A stretch of 64,000 nucleotides of DNA from an uncultured Lachnospiraceae bacterium. GTDB lineage: Bacteria; Bacillota; Clostridia; Lachnospirales; Lachnospiraceae. The notes under the pieces were generated by a model. It did not search any database and was not told the DNA's origin. It saw nothing but the letters and a program-made list of their open reading frames with translations. Position 1 is the stretch's first letter, and each line of letters opens with the position of its first letter. Both the position numbers and the translations under genes were made by a program. Below are positions 50,551-60,209 of the stretch, in pieces. The stretch is taken from positions 1 to 64,000 of the forward strand of contig CAMEIX010000005.1 in the NCBI GenBank assembly GCA_945919075.1. The letters are read 5' to 3'.

Positions 50551-52911
50551 TTGAAGACGAGAATTTCTTTAAAAAGAGCGATTCAATGCTCCATATTACT
50601 TTTAGGCATACTGGCATTTATCTGTCTCTGGCCTCTGAAACTTGTCAGACCCTGGCATTATATGGGGGAGGTCAATCCGGAATCGGAAGCCATCTGGTAT
50701 AACGACGGACCGGTTATGCAGCAGTTCATTCCGGTGAATGACTATCTGCGTTCCATCAGTTTCTATGTATATAACGAAGACGTATCCGGGCAGGAAACGG
50801 CAAAAATGCATTTCCGCCTCTTTGATGCCAACTTAAATAAAATCGAAGGCACCACATTTAATCTTAAAAAGGAAGAGATTCCGGGAATGTTTACCATTCC
50901 TTTAAGAGGTGAGTGGAAGGCAGGAAATGTGTATTATTTCTCCATAGAGAGTGAGGATACGGAACTTCTGTTTTCCCGCTCCGATGGAGTGAATCTGGAT
51001 ATTCTGTACGGCTATCATGTGCCCTGCAGCCGGGGACAGTATATTTTGTATGGTCTGCTTATTCTGGCTGTGACGGTGGGACTTCTTGCCGCAACCGAAC
51101 TGCTTTTACGTAAAAATAAAAGGACTATCGAAACAGATTTTATTTATCGTCTGGCTCTCTTTGTCCTGTGTCTTTTCATCGGTATCTGGACGGCCATTCA
51201 GATTTATCCTTTGAAGAGTTTCTCCCAAAACGCGTTGGATATCATCGTGTATGAGATAGGCACACTTTTATTTCTGGTAGTTACGGGATGGCTGCTCATA
51301 GGTACCGGAAAAGAGCCCGTAAAGGACAAAGTGGAATGGAAGGATTTGCTTAAAAAACTTCCTTCCGTTGTCCAGATACTAGCGTTTGCATTGACCATGT
51401 TAGGATGCGTACGCTACCTGAATGCTTTGTCCGTATTCGAGCAGAGTAAGGCCATTAACATAACCTTCATCGGGTTTGCTCTGGTGATTCTTAGCGATTT
51501 TTCCAAAAAGGAATTGCTTAATCTTTATAATCTGATTTACGGGATTGCAGGTCTTGCCTGGGGAATCTATCATTGTGTTGTCAACAGCGCCGAAGAAGAA
51601 GCCTTTATTGTAGCAAGGGGATATGCGCTGTATATGGTGCTCTGGGGATTTGTCGTGCTGAACACGGTTAAGATACTCTGGACGGAGAGGAAAAGATGGA
51701 AAAATCTGTCCCTTGTATTTACCATTGCAACCTACGTACTGTGGATTCAGTTTATTGCAAACCGTTTTAAAAAGGTATGGCCCATTCATTTGATTGTATT
51801 GTTTTCTTTGTTTGCCATCCGGGTTCTTCTTAGGGGCGGAAGAGAAAAATATCTGGAAAACTTTGTGAAGGGTGTATTTGTTCATTTTATCGGTATCAGT
51901 ATCTATGCTGTGTTGTACCGCCCTTACCATAGTTATAAATTTAATCGTTATGCAGGTGTCTTTCATACTGTAACCAGTGCTTCGGTTTATTTCAGCATGG
52001 TACTTGTACTGGCGCTTGCATGGTTTCTGGTTCGCTATGCCAAAGTAAGGAAAATCAAAAACTGTCTTTTCGAGATTGTGATGATTGCCCTGTCCGGGGG
52101 ATTTCTTCTGATGACCTCCACCAGGACGGGATTTTTCAGTGCGGCTTTGATTTTCTTCCTGCTCTTTATCGTGACCTTTTTTACAGAGTATAAAGGAGGC
52201 ATCTTAAGTGCCGTAAAGAGAATTGGTATTATAGGACTTTCTGTCATCACCGGTTTTCTGATTTGCTTTACAGCCTGTCGTATCGGGCCCGCGGTGGTGG
52301 GAACACCGAAAACCTATCTGGTGGAGGAATTTTTGGAGACCATCCGGGAGGGAGAGCCATGGGATTCTTACCGGTACATGACCGTAAATCGTTTTCTGGC
52401 AATCTGGGACTCTAAGTTTGCAATTAACGTCAATAATGAGGAGGTTCCCTCAGACGATGAAAATGCGGACAAGCGCAGCCTTATGGAGGCAGAGGGGCTT
52501 ACTACAAGTTCCGATTACAGCAGCGGCCGCTTCGATATTTACAAACGATACTGGGCACTTCTTGACTGGGAGGGCCATCCCAATGTGAATATGAAGGATG
52601 ACCGGGGAAAGGAAATTGCACACGCACATAATGTGTATCTGCAGACTGCCTATGATTTTGGAATCGGAACCGGTATTTATTTCATCCTGTACTGCATTTA
52701 TCTGGTAGTACGCTGTATTGTATATTACAAGCACCATAGAGGGGATCCGGCAGGGATTGTGCCCATTACTGTTGTGGGCATTTTCGGTGTCTGTGGAGTT
52801 GTGGAATGGGTTATGGTACCCTATATCCCCACAGGTTTTGCCATTTTCTTCATTATGGCACTCATGATGCCTGTTTTAAGCGAAAGGGAACAACATGAAA
52901 AGGTCAATTAA
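50551..52911 (+). CDS. O-antigen polymerase/ligase-like membrane protein (Wzy/WaaL type)
   Basis: About 786 residues. One N-terminal helix and a beta-rich outer domain (about 40-160) are followed by ten or more membrane helices. The O-Ag ligase/polymerase loop lies near the end: TSTRTGFFSAALIF, and AHAHNVYLQTAYDFGIGTG with the conserved His. I chose TTG 50551, which has AGAGG six bases upstream; the ATG at 50515 lies at the predicted transcription start and would be leaderless. It overlaps the dehydratase gene by 17 bp. It could polymerise repeat units or attach glycan to an acceptor; family members do either. Confidence 0.8.
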   Translation: MKTRISLKRAIQCSILLLGILAFICLWPLKLVRPWHYMGEVNPESEAIWYNDGPVMQQFIPVNDYLRSISFYVYNEDVSGQETAKMHFRLFDANLNKIEGTTFNLKKEEIPGMFTIPLRGEWKAGNVYYFSIESEDTELLFSRSDGVNLDILYGYHVPCSRGQYILYGLLILAVTVGLLAATELLLRKNKRTIETDFIYRLALFVLCLFIGIWTAIQIYPLKSFSQNALDIIVYEIGTLLFLVVTGWLLIGTGKEPVKDKVEWKDLLKKLPSVVQILAFALTMLGCVRYLNALSVFEQSKAINITFIGFALVILSDFSKKELLNLYNLIYGIAGLAWGIYHCVVNSAEEEAFIVARGYALYMVLWGFVVLNTVKILWTERKRWKNLSLVFTIATYVLWIQFIANRFKKVWPIHLIVLFSLFAIRVLLRGGREKYLENFVKGVFVHFIGISIYAVLYRPYHSYKFNRYAGVFHTVTSASVYFSMVLVLALAWFLVRYAKVRKIKNCLFEIVMIALSGGFLLMTSTRTGFFSAALIFFLLFIVTFFTEYKGGILSAVKRIGIIGLSVITGFLICFTACRIGPAVVGTPKTYLVEEFLETIREGEPWDSYRYMTVNRFLAIWDSKFAINVNNEEVPSDDENADKRSLMEAEGLTTSSDYSSGRFDIYKRYWALLDWEGHPNVNMKDDRGKEIAHAHNVYLQTAYDFGIGTGIYFILYCIYLVVRCIVYYKHHRGDPAGIVPITVVGIFGVCGVVEWVMVPYIPTGFAIFFIMALMMPVLSEREQHEKVN

Positions 52912-54745
52912 TACGGCTTTGCTTTACAGAAGGATTATACTCTTAGCCTATGACATTATGGCAGTCTTCCTATCCTCTGTACTGGCGTTAGTCATTCGAT
53001 ATGAATTTGTATACAACAGCATTAAAAAAGAATTTCTGGATTCCATCTATTCTTTCATGCCCGTGACCATTGTCATTACTGTTGTTGTATTTACATTGCT
53101 GAAACTTTACAGTAGTTTATGGGCATTCGCCAGTGTGGTGGAGCTTCAGAATGTAGTGGCGGCCTGCGGTGTAACGGCGGCCTTAAACGGTATCGGACTC
53201 ATGCTTGCCGGCAAACCGGTGCCCAGAAGCTTCTATTTTATGTTTGTTTTCCTGTTAATCGGTTTTACTTTTGTGAGCCGTTTCAGTTACCGTTTTTTCC
53301 GCAGCTTAAAACAGAAAAACCGAAAGAATGGTGAGAGCAGCAATATCATGATTATCGGCGCCGGTGAAGCTGCCAATCTGATTATTAAGGATATTGTAAA
53401 CAGTAAATATACCAGCATGAGAATTCGCTGCATCATTGATGATGATGTGAATAAGCAGGGGCGTTACATTCAGGGAATCAAGGTAGTTGGCGGAAGAGAC
53501 AAGATTAAAGAATCCGTGGATGTCTATGAAATCGATGAAATTTTTATTGCTATCCCTTCCGCATCCCGTTCGGTGATCAGTGAACTGATTGATATCTGCA
53601 AGGATACAGAATGCAAATTACGTACGCTTCCCGGGGTGTACCAGCTTGTGAACGGAGAGGTGAGTGTCAGCCAGCTAAAGGACGTGGATGTGGAAGATCT
53701 GCTGGGAAGAGATCCCATTGTGGTGGACCTGGATTCCATTCTGGGATATGTGCAGAACCGCTGTGTTCTGGTTACCGGTGGCGGAGGTTCCATCGGAAGC
53801 GAGCTCTGTCGTCAGATTGCAAGCCACAAACCGTCCCATCTGGTAATTGTGGATATTTATGAAAACAATGCCTATGATATCCAGCAGGAATTAAAATACA
53901 AATATCCGGACTTAAAACTCAGTGTGCTCATTGCCTCGGTACGAAACACAAAGCGTATGAATACTATTTTTGAAACCTACCGGCCGGATATTGTTTATCA
54001 CGCGGCGGCACACAAGCATGTTCCTCTGATGGAGGACAGCCCTAACGAAGCGGTAAAAAATAATGTGTTCGGAACCTGGAAGACAGCCCAGGCAGCAGCC
54101 TTTTACGGTACTAAAAAATTTGTACTGATTTCCACGGATAAAGCGGTCAATCCCACCAATATCATGGGGGCATCCAAGCGTATCTGTGAAATGATTATTC
54201 AGGTATACAACAGGCATTACGACACGGAATTTGTGGCAGTGCGTTTTGGAAATGTGCTGGGCAGCAACGGAAGTGTCATTCCGTTATTTAAGAAACAGAT
54301 TGAAGCAGGCGGTCCGGTAACGGTTACCCATCCGGACATTATCCGATACTTTATGACCATTCCGGAAGCTGTTTCTTTGGTGCTTCAGGCAGGTGCTTAT
54401 GCCAAGGGTGGAGAAATTTTTGTCCTGGATATGGGCAAGCCTGTAAAAATTCTGGATCTGGCAAAGAATTTAATCCGTCTTTCCGGATATAAAGTGGATG
54501 AGGATATTAAAATTGAGTTTACCGGCCTTCGTCCCGGGGAAAAATTATATGAGGAACTCCTTATGGATGAGGAGGGTCTTCAGAGTACGGATAACGAACT
54601 CATTCATATTGGAAAACCCATTGAAATTGACGAAGAGAAATTCTTTAAGCAGTTGAAGCAGTTAAAGGAAATGGCACAGGACGAGACCGGTGATATCCGG
54701 GATATGATCAAAGAGATCGTGCCTACTTATGTACAGCAAAAATAG
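52895..54745 (+). CDS. epsC: Membrane UDP-GlcNAc 4,6-dehydratase (EpsC/PglF/WbpM/CapD type)
   Basis: 616 residues: four N-terminal membrane helices (about 10-125), a first Rossmann domain (IMIIGAGEAANLII near 150), and the SDR dehydratase domain with VTGGGGSIGSELC near 293. The active site has STDKAVNP followed by NIMGASKR, so the usual YxxxK tyrosine is Met424 with Lys428. This S-M-K arrangement marks the retaining PglF/WbpM class, not the inverting PseB class. It should start the bacillosamine route completed by the genes at 40058-42584. Confidence 0.92.
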   Translation: MKRSINTALLYRRIILLAYDIMAVFLSSVLALVIRYEFVYNSIKKEFLDSIYSFMPVTIVITVVVFTLLKLYSSLWAFASVVELQNVVAACGVTAALNGIGLMLAGKPVPRSFYFMFVFLLIGFTFVSRFSYRFFRSLKQKNRKNGESSNIMIIGAGEAANLIIKDIVNSKYTSMRIRCIIDDDVNKQGRYIQGIKVVGGRDKIKESVDVYEIDEIFIAIPSASRSVISELIDICKDTECKLRTLPGVYQLVNGEVSVSQLKDVDVEDLLGRDPIVVDLDSILGYVQNRCVLVTGGGGSIGSELCRQIASHKPSHLVIVDIYENNAYDIQQELKYKYPDLKLSVLIASVRNTKRMNTIFETYRPDIVYHAAAHKHVPLMEDSPNEAVKNNVFGTWKTAQAAAFYGTKKFVLISTDKAVNPTNIMGASKRICEMIIQVYNRHYDTEFVAVRFGNVLGSNGSVIPLFKKQIEAGGPVTVTHPDIIRYFMTIPEAVSLVLQAGAYAKGGEIFVLDMGKPVKILDLAKNLIRLSGYKVDEDIKIEFTGLRPGEKLYEELLMDEEGLQSTDNELIHIGKPIEIDEEKFFKQLKQLKEMAQDETGDIRDMIKEIVPTYVQQK

Positions 54746-54755
54746 GGTGAACACC

Positions 54756-55850
54756 ATGAAAAAAATTGCTTTCTTTGTGGGCAGCATGTCAAAGGGCGGT
54801 ACCGAAAGAGTGGTTCTTAATCTGGCGAAGTACTTTTGGAGCCAAGGTATAGAGGTTTTAATTGTAACCGCCTGGCAGAATCAAAACGAATACGAACTTC
54901 CGGAAGGAATCCGACGCTACAATGCGGCACTCACGAAAGAAGAATGGACAAGAAATAAAATAAAGAATGCTTTTCTCCGCAATAAAAAAAGAAACAAAGT
55001 CATCGAGGAATTTAAGCCGGATATCCTGGTATCTTTCATTAAGGAGAATAACTTCAAAGCAATTCTTACCGGTAGAAAATGCCATGTTCCGGTAGTGGTT
55101 TCCGTACGTTCGGACCCGAAGGCGGAATATCCGAGGGCATTTGACCGTTTTCTGGTAAACCGGCTTTTTGCAAAGGCGGACGGAATTGTGCTTCAGACAG
55201 GGACCATGAGAGAGTTCTTTAAGAAATCCCTGCAGAAAAAGGCAGTCATCCTTCCAAATTCCATAAACCCCGCATTTATCCGAAATTCTTTTCCGGATGT
55301 GAGAAGAAAAGAAATTGTGATGGTGGGGCGCTTAGATGAGAATAAAAACCAAAAGCTTATGATTGATGCATTTGCAGAGCTTGCCGGAAAATATCCGGAT
55401 TGGAATCTGGTGCTTTACGGAGAAGGCTCCTGCCGCAAAAAATTAGAACAGGCGGTAGAGGATTATCAGTTGAAGGGCAGGGTAAAACTTCCGGGTTCAG
55501 TTCCCGATATTCAGGACCGGATAGCGGATTCGGCTGTTTTTGTTTTAACCTCCGGGTTTGAAGGAATGCCCAATGCACTGATTGAGGCCATGGCACTCGG
55601 ACTGGCGGTGATTTCCACAGACTGTGCGGGAGGCGGCCCCCGGGAAATTATTAAGGATGGTGAAAACGGTTACCTGATTCCGGTGGGAGATAAGGATGCC
55701 TTAAGAGAGCGGCTTTGCCTTTTGATGGAGGAGGAACCGTTACGAAACAGACTTGGAAGGAATGCGGCAGAAATTGCAGGTAAGCTGCATCCCGATACAG
55801 TCAATGAACAATGGATGCAATATTTATCCTCCATTTGTGAGAAAGAATAA
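54756..55850 (+). CDS. GT4 glycosyltransferase (PglH/PglJ-like)
   Basis: 364 residues, GT-B. It has KIAFFVGSMSKGGTERVVLN at the N-terminus (the GGxER acceptor-side loop), MVGRLDENKNQKLMIDAFAE near 190, and the donor EX7E region GFEGMPNALIEAMALGLAVI near 265. The closest general pattern is Pgl-type GalNAc transferases and similar EPS enzymes. I chose ATG 54756 (GGGTG seven bases upstream), as the in-frame ATG at 54729 lies inside the previous gene. Confidence 0.85.
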   Translation: MKKIAFFVGSMSKGGTERVVLNLAKYFWSQGIEVLIVTAWQNQNEYELPEGIRRYNAALTKEEWTRNKIKNAFLRNKKRNKVIEEFKPDILVSFIKENNFKAILTGRKCHVPVVVSVRSDPKAEYPRAFDRFLVNRLFAKADGIVLQTGTMREFFKKSLQKKAVILPNSINPAFIRNSFPDVRRKEIVMVGRLDENKNQKLMIDAFAELAGKYPDWNLVLYGEGSCRKKLEQAVEDYQLKGRVKLPGSVPDIQDRIADSAVFVLTSGFEGMPNALIEAMALGLAVISTDCAGGGPREIIKDGENGYLIPVGDKDALRERLCLLMEEEPLRNRLGRNAAEIAGKLHPDTVNEQWMQYLSSICEKE

Positions 55851-55859
55851 AGGAGTAAT

Positions 55860-57749
55860 ATGTGTGGAATAACGGGTATCTGTCATTATAAAAATCACCC
55901 AATTGAAAACATAAAAGCAATGAACGCCCGTATCCATCACAGGGGGCCGGATGCGACGGGTTACTTACTTCTTGAAAAGGATGAGGTAATTCTGGGTCAT
56001 AAACGTCTTTCCATCCTGGAACTTTCCGATGCAGGTGCCCAGCCCATGAGGTCCTCCGACAATCGTTACGCAATTGTTTTTAATGGGGAAATTTACAATT
56101 TCAAAGAAATAAAGGAAAAGTTAAAGGAAGACGGAGCTGTTATCACTTATCGTGGAAGCAGTGATACGGAGGTGCTTCTGGAAGCACTGAGCTTTTACGG
56201 GATGGAAAAAACACTTTCTCTGTTGCGCGGTATGTTTGCCTTTGCACTTTATGACTGCAAAGAAAGAATACTGTATCTGGCAAGGGACTGTATGGGAGAA
56301 AAACCACTCTACTACGGCAGGGTGAAGGGCAGTTTTGTTTTTGCTTCCGATCTGGGTTCCATTCAGGCAATGGAGGGTTTTGAACAGGAAATTGATACCC
56401 GGGTTTTGGGATTGTACTTCTGTTACGGATATATTCCCGAGCCTTACAGTATCTATCGGAATATATATAAACTGCAAAAGGGGAGTTACTTAACGGTAAA
56501 GGCACCTTTTGATACTTGGAAGGAAAAGCGTTTCTTCTCCATAGAGGAAGTGGCCGTAAAAGGACAGGCCCATCCCTTTAGGGGCAGTGAGGAAGAAGCC
56601 GCAGAGGAACTGGAACGTCTTCTGAAACGCTCGGTAAAGCGGCAAATGATTGCAGACGTACCGTTAGGAGCCTTTCTTTCCGGCGGAACGGATTCTACGG
56701 CGGTGGTCAGTCTGATGCAGTCCCTGTCCGATAAGAAGGTCCGCACCTTTACCATCGGCTTTGAAGAGGAAGCTTTTAATGAAGCCAAGGCAGCAAAAGA
56801 AGAAGCAGCCTTTCTGGGAACCGATCATACAGAGCTATATGTGGGATTTCGGGATGTTATGGACTTGTTACCGGATATTCCGAAGGCCTTTACGGAACCG
56901 TTTGCAGACAGTTCCATGCTACCAACCATGCTAGTCAGCAAACTGGCAAAAGAACATGTAACGGTATCTCTTAGCGGAGATGGCGGGGATGAACTGTTCT
57001 GCGGTTATAACAGTTACAGAAATCTGGAGTCCGGGCTTGCCACTGTCAAACAAAAAGGGGGCTTTTTACCAAAAGGTCTTCGCAGACAGATTGGCAGAAT
57101 GAGTCTTGGCGTGGGTGCTTCTTCTCCCCTTCTTTATAAAGTGGGCAGGTGTTTTACCATTGATACCGCAGAGGACTATAAGCGTGCCCTGGCACTTAGT
57201 GACTGCAGGATTGCAAGGCTTGCAAAAGAAGGAAACAACTATCCTTCGGTAAACGATTTGTATCAGGACGGGTTACTGGCAACCGGTCATGAAAATCTGA
57301 TGTTAATGGACCAGATGCAGTACCTCCCGGATGATATTCTGGTAAAGGTGGACAGAGCCGGAATGTTCTATTCCCTGGAAAACCGTATTCCGTTACTGGA
57401 CCGGGATATTGTGGAATTTTCCTGGAGTCTGCCGTTATCTTACAAATTTGATGGTATTACATCCAAAAAGATACTGAAGAATCTTTTGTACCGGTATGTT
57501 CCGCGGGAAATGATGGAGCGGAAAAAGACAGGTTTTGCAGTTCCGGTTTCCCTCTGGCTTCAGAGCGGTGAAATGCGGGATTGGGCGGAGAGCATTTTGA
57601 GTGACGGCAGAGAACTTGCAAAAGAGTATCTGGATGTAAAACTTGCAGACAGTATGTGGAAGGATCTGACGGAAAACGGAAAGTGGCTTCCGAATATCTG
57701 GTATGTATTAATGTTTGAACAGTGGCTGATAGCTAATAGAAATAAATAA
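55860..57749 (+). CDS. Glutamine-dependent asparagine synthase-like amidotransferase (AsnB/WbpS type)
   Basis: 629 residues. Class II glutamine amidotransferase domain with nucleophile Cys2 (MCGITGICHY) to about residue 200, then the ATP-dependent synthase domain with PP-loop LSGGTDSTAVVSLM near 273 and SGDGGDELFCGYNSYRN near 370. Free-standing homologues in O-antigen loci (P. aeruginosa WbpS, Francisella WbtH) amidate uronic acids. The dehydrogenase and epimerase genes at 58894 and 60210 could supply a HexNAcA donor, which makes this role more likely than asparagine synthesis. That is inference from context. Confidence 0.88.
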   Translation: MCGITGICHYKNHPIENIKAMNARIHHRGPDATGYLLLEKDEVILGHKRLSILELSDAGAQPMRSSDNRYAIVFNGEIYNFKEIKEKLKEDGAVITYRGSSDTEVLLEALSFYGMEKTLSLLRGMFAFALYDCKERILYLARDCMGEKPLYYGRVKGSFVFASDLGSIQAMEGFEQEIDTRVLGLYFCYGYIPEPYSIYRNIYKLQKGSYLTVKAPFDTWKEKRFFSIEEVAVKGQAHPFRGSEEEAAEELERLLKRSVKRQMIADVPLGAFLSGGTDSTAVVSLMQSLSDKKVRTFTIGFEEEAFNEAKAAKEEAAFLGTDHTELYVGFRDVMDLLPDIPKAFTEPFADSSMLPTMLVSKLAKEHVTVSLSGDGGDELFCGYNSYRNLESGLATVKQKGGFLPKGLRRQIGRMSLGVGASSPLLYKVGRCFTIDTAEDYKRALALSDCRIARLAKEGNNYPSVNDLYQDGLLATGHENLMLMDQMQYLPDDILVKVDRAGMFYSLENRIPLLDRDIVEFSWSLPLSYKFDGITSKKILKNLLYRYVPREMMERKKTGFAVPVSLWLQSGEMRDWAESILSDGRELAKEYLDVKLADSMWKDLTENGKWLPNIWYVLMFEQWLIANRNK

Positions 57750-57779
57750 TTCATTCCATGTTTCAGAGAGGACAGAAGA

Positions 57780-58865
57780 ATGGGTAAATTACTCATTTTA
57801 ACCAATTCGTCCGATGGGCTTTACAGTTTTCGAAACGAACTGCTTCAAAAACTGTTACAGGAGCATACCGTTATGGTCAGTCTTCCGGATGATCTTTTTG
57901 TGAAAGAACTGAAGGAAGAAGGGGTGGAAGTCATTACCACCCCCATGAGCCGGCGCGGCATGAACCCGTTTCAGGATTTGAAATTATACTTTGCCTATCG
58001 GAAACTGATAAAAGAATACAGACCCGATCTGGTTCTGCTTTACACCATTAAGCCGAATATCTATGGCGGTATGGCCTGTAGAGGGAGAAAAGTACCTTAT
58101 ATGGCAACGGTTACGGGCTTAGGAAGTACCTTCCAAAAAGAAGGCTTTCTGAAAAAAATGATTGTAACCATGTATCGGATGGGACTGAAAAAGGCAAAGT
58201 GCATTTTCTTTCAGAATGAGGAGAACAGGCAGGTCTTCTCAGACTGCCGGATTTTGGGTGAGAAAAGTATTCTGGTTGCCGGATCCGGAGTTAATCTGAA
58301 TAAGCATACGCCGGAACCCTATCCAGAAACGGATGAGACCAGATTTCTGTTTGTGGGAAGAATCATGAAGGAAAAGGGCATTGAGGAATTCCTTGCTGCG
58401 GCAGAAGCACTGAAGGATGAAAAAACCTTTTTTGAGGTAGTTGGGTATTATGACGAAAATTACCGGCAGGATATGGAAGATGCAGTAAATAAAGGAATTA
58501 TCACCTATCATGGTTTCCAGCAGAATGTGCATGATTTCATTAAGAATGCCTCGGCACTGGTACTTCCCACCTATCACGAAGGGATGTCTAATGTGCTAAT
58601 GGAGGCAGGTGCCACGGCCCGTCCCGTAATTGCCTCGAATATCAGCGGGTGCAGGGAAATATTTACGGATGGCGTGACCGGATTTGCGTGTGAGCCGCAA
58701 AATGCGGAAAGCCTGATGGAAGCCATGAAACATTTCCTTTCGCTGAATAGAGAACAACGTGCCGAAATGGGACAAAAAGCCCGTGAAAAAATGGAGCGGG
58801 AATTTGACAGAAATGCTATAATTGATGTATATATAAATGAGATGAAAAAGTATTTGACAAAATAG
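57780..58865 (+). CDS. GT4 glycosyltransferase (PglA/EpsD-like)
   Basis: 361 residues. It has ILTNSSDGLYSFRNELLQKL at the N-terminus, the GLGSTFQKEG loop near 116, GSGVNLNKHTPEPY near 168, FVGRIMKEKGIEEFL near 190, and the donor site TYHEGMSNVLMEAGATARPV near 262. The short N-terminal lobe, the GLG loop and the GVNL motif match Campylobacter PglA, which adds the second sugar to undecaprenyl-PP-bacillosamine. In line with the bacillosamine genes upstream, it may add the second residue here. Confidence 0.85.
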   Translation: MGKLLILTNSSDGLYSFRNELLQKLLQEHTVMVSLPDDLFVKELKEEGVEVITTPMSRRGMNPFQDLKLYFAYRKLIKEYRPDLVLLYTIKPNIYGGMACRGRKVPYMATVTGLGSTFQKEGFLKKMIVTMYRMGLKKAKCIFFQNEENRQVFSDCRILGEKSILVAGSGVNLNKHTPEPYPETDETRFLFVGRIMKEKGIEEFLAAAEALKDEKTFFEVVGYYDENYRQDMEDAVNKGIITYHGFQQNVHDFIKNASALVLPTYHEGMSNVLMEAGATARPVIASNISGCREIFTDGVTGFACEPQNAESLMEAMKHFLSLNREQRAEMGQKAREKMEREFDRNAIIDVYINEMKKYLTK

Positions 58866-58893
58866 AAAATAGATGACAGAAGGGATGAAGGAA

Positions 58894-60207
58894 ATGAGTT
58901 TGTATGAAAAGATTGTAAATGGCGAGGAAAAGCTTTCCCTGGTTGGTCTGGGATATGTGGGAATGCCCATTGCCGTCGCGTTTGCAAAAAAGATTAAGGT
59001 AGTCGGATTTGATTTAAATGCAAAGAAAATTGAACTTTACAAAAACGGTATCGATCCTACCAATGAGGTGGGAAATGATGTAATCAAAAATACAAAGGTT
59101 GATTTTACCGCAGATCCCACAAAACTGAAGGAAGCAAAGTTCCATATCGTGGCAGTACCCACACCGGTAAATGACGATCATACGCCGGACTTAACTCCTG
59201 TGGAAGGGGCAAGCCGTATTCTGGGACAGAACCTAACCAAGGGCTCCATTGTAGTTTTTGAGTCCACCGTTTATCCCGGTGTTACCGAAGATATCTGTGT
59301 TCCCATTCTGGAAAAGGAATCCGGATTAAAATGCGGCGTGGATTTTAAAATCGGCTATTCTCCCGAAAGAATCAATCCCGGTGACAAGGTTCATCGTCTG
59401 GAAACCATTACCAAGATTGTATCCGGTATGGATGAGGAAACTTTGGACGAAGTAGCAAAGGTTTATGAACTGGTTGTAGAAGCCGGTGTTTACCGGGCAG
59501 AATCCATAAAGGTTGCGGAAGCTGCCAAGGTGATCGAAAACAGCCAGAGAGATATCAACATCGCATTTATGAACGAATTATCCATCATCTTTAATAAGAT
59601 GGGTATTGATACCAAATCTGTTTTGCAGGCGGCAGGTACCAAGTGGAACTTCCTTAAGTTCTATCCCGGTCTGGTAGGCGGGCACTGTATCGGAGTGGAC
59701 CCGTATTATCTGACTTACAAGGCAGAACAGTTAGGCTATCATTCCCAGATTATTTTGTCCGGCCGCCGTATTAATGATGACATGGGCAAGTATGTGGCAG
59801 AGAGTCTGGTGAAGAACCTGATTAAGGCGGATGTGGCAGTTAAGAATGCCAAGGTTGCCATTCTTGGATTTACTTTTAAGGAAAACTGCCCCGACACAAG
59901 AAATACCAAGGTCATTGACATTTATAATGAATTGAAGGAATATGGCATTACGCCTCTCGTGGTGGATCCGGCAGCGGATGCAGAGGAAGCAAAGCATCTG
60001 TACGGCATTACCTTTGGCGAAATGGCCGATATCAAAGAGATGGATGCGGTGATTATTGCAGTGGCCCATAATCAGTTCCTGGACCTTAAGAAAGATGATA
60101 TCAAAGCATTCTATAAAGCAGAGCATGAGAAGAAGGTTCTTATGGATATTAAGGGCTTATTTGATAGAAGAGAATTTGAAAAAGACTTTATTTACTGGAG
60201 ATTGTAA
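58894..60207 (+). CDS. UDP-N-acetylhexosamine 6-dehydrogenase (TviB/WbpO type)
   Basis: 437 residues. N-terminal Rossmann domain [18 protein letters not shown], a central dimer region, the catalytic cysteine in [12 protein letters not shown] (about Cys265), and the C-terminal domain with [17 protein letters not shown]. It oxidises C6 of a UDP-sugar twice to a uronic acid. The [15 protein letters not shown] and [13 protein letters not shown] forms are typical of the TviB/WbpO group (UDP-GlcNAc or UDP-GalNAc) rather than UDP-glucose dehydrogenases. I chose ATG 58894 (AGGG nine bases upstream) over 58873. The epimerase gene follows after two bases. Confidence 0.88.
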   Translation: MSLYEKIVNGEEKLSLVGLGYVGMPIAVAFAKKIKVVGFDLNAKKIELYKNGIDPTNEVGNDVIKNTKVDFTADPTKLKEAKFHIVAVPTPVNDDHTPDLTPVEGASRILGQNLTKGSIVVFESTVYPGVTEDICVPILEKESGLKCGVDFKIGYSPERINPGDKVHRLETITKIVSGMDEETLDEVAKVYELVVEAGVYRAESIKVAEAAKVIENSQRDINIAFMNELSIIFNKMGIDTKSVLQAAGTKWNFLKFYPGLVGGHCIGVDPYYLTYKAEQLGYHSQIILSGRRINDDMGKYVAESLVKNLIKADVAVKNAKVAILGFTFKENCPDTRNTKVIDIYNELKEYGITPLVVDPAADAEEAKHLYGITFGEMADIKEMDAVIIAVAHNQFLDLKKDDIKAFYKAEHEKKVLMDIKGLFDRREFEKDFIYWRL

Positions 60208-60209
60208 AA

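Noticed and set aside
50463-50702. 79-residue plus-strand frame before the polymerase gene
   Set aside because: Overlaps the promoter and the start of a long real gene in another frame; no ribosome site.
52895-54745. PseB for the pseudaminic acid route
   Set aside because: The active site reads NIMGASK (Met in place of the catalytic Tyr) and the protein has an N-terminal membrane domain, both marks of the retaining PglF/EpsC class.
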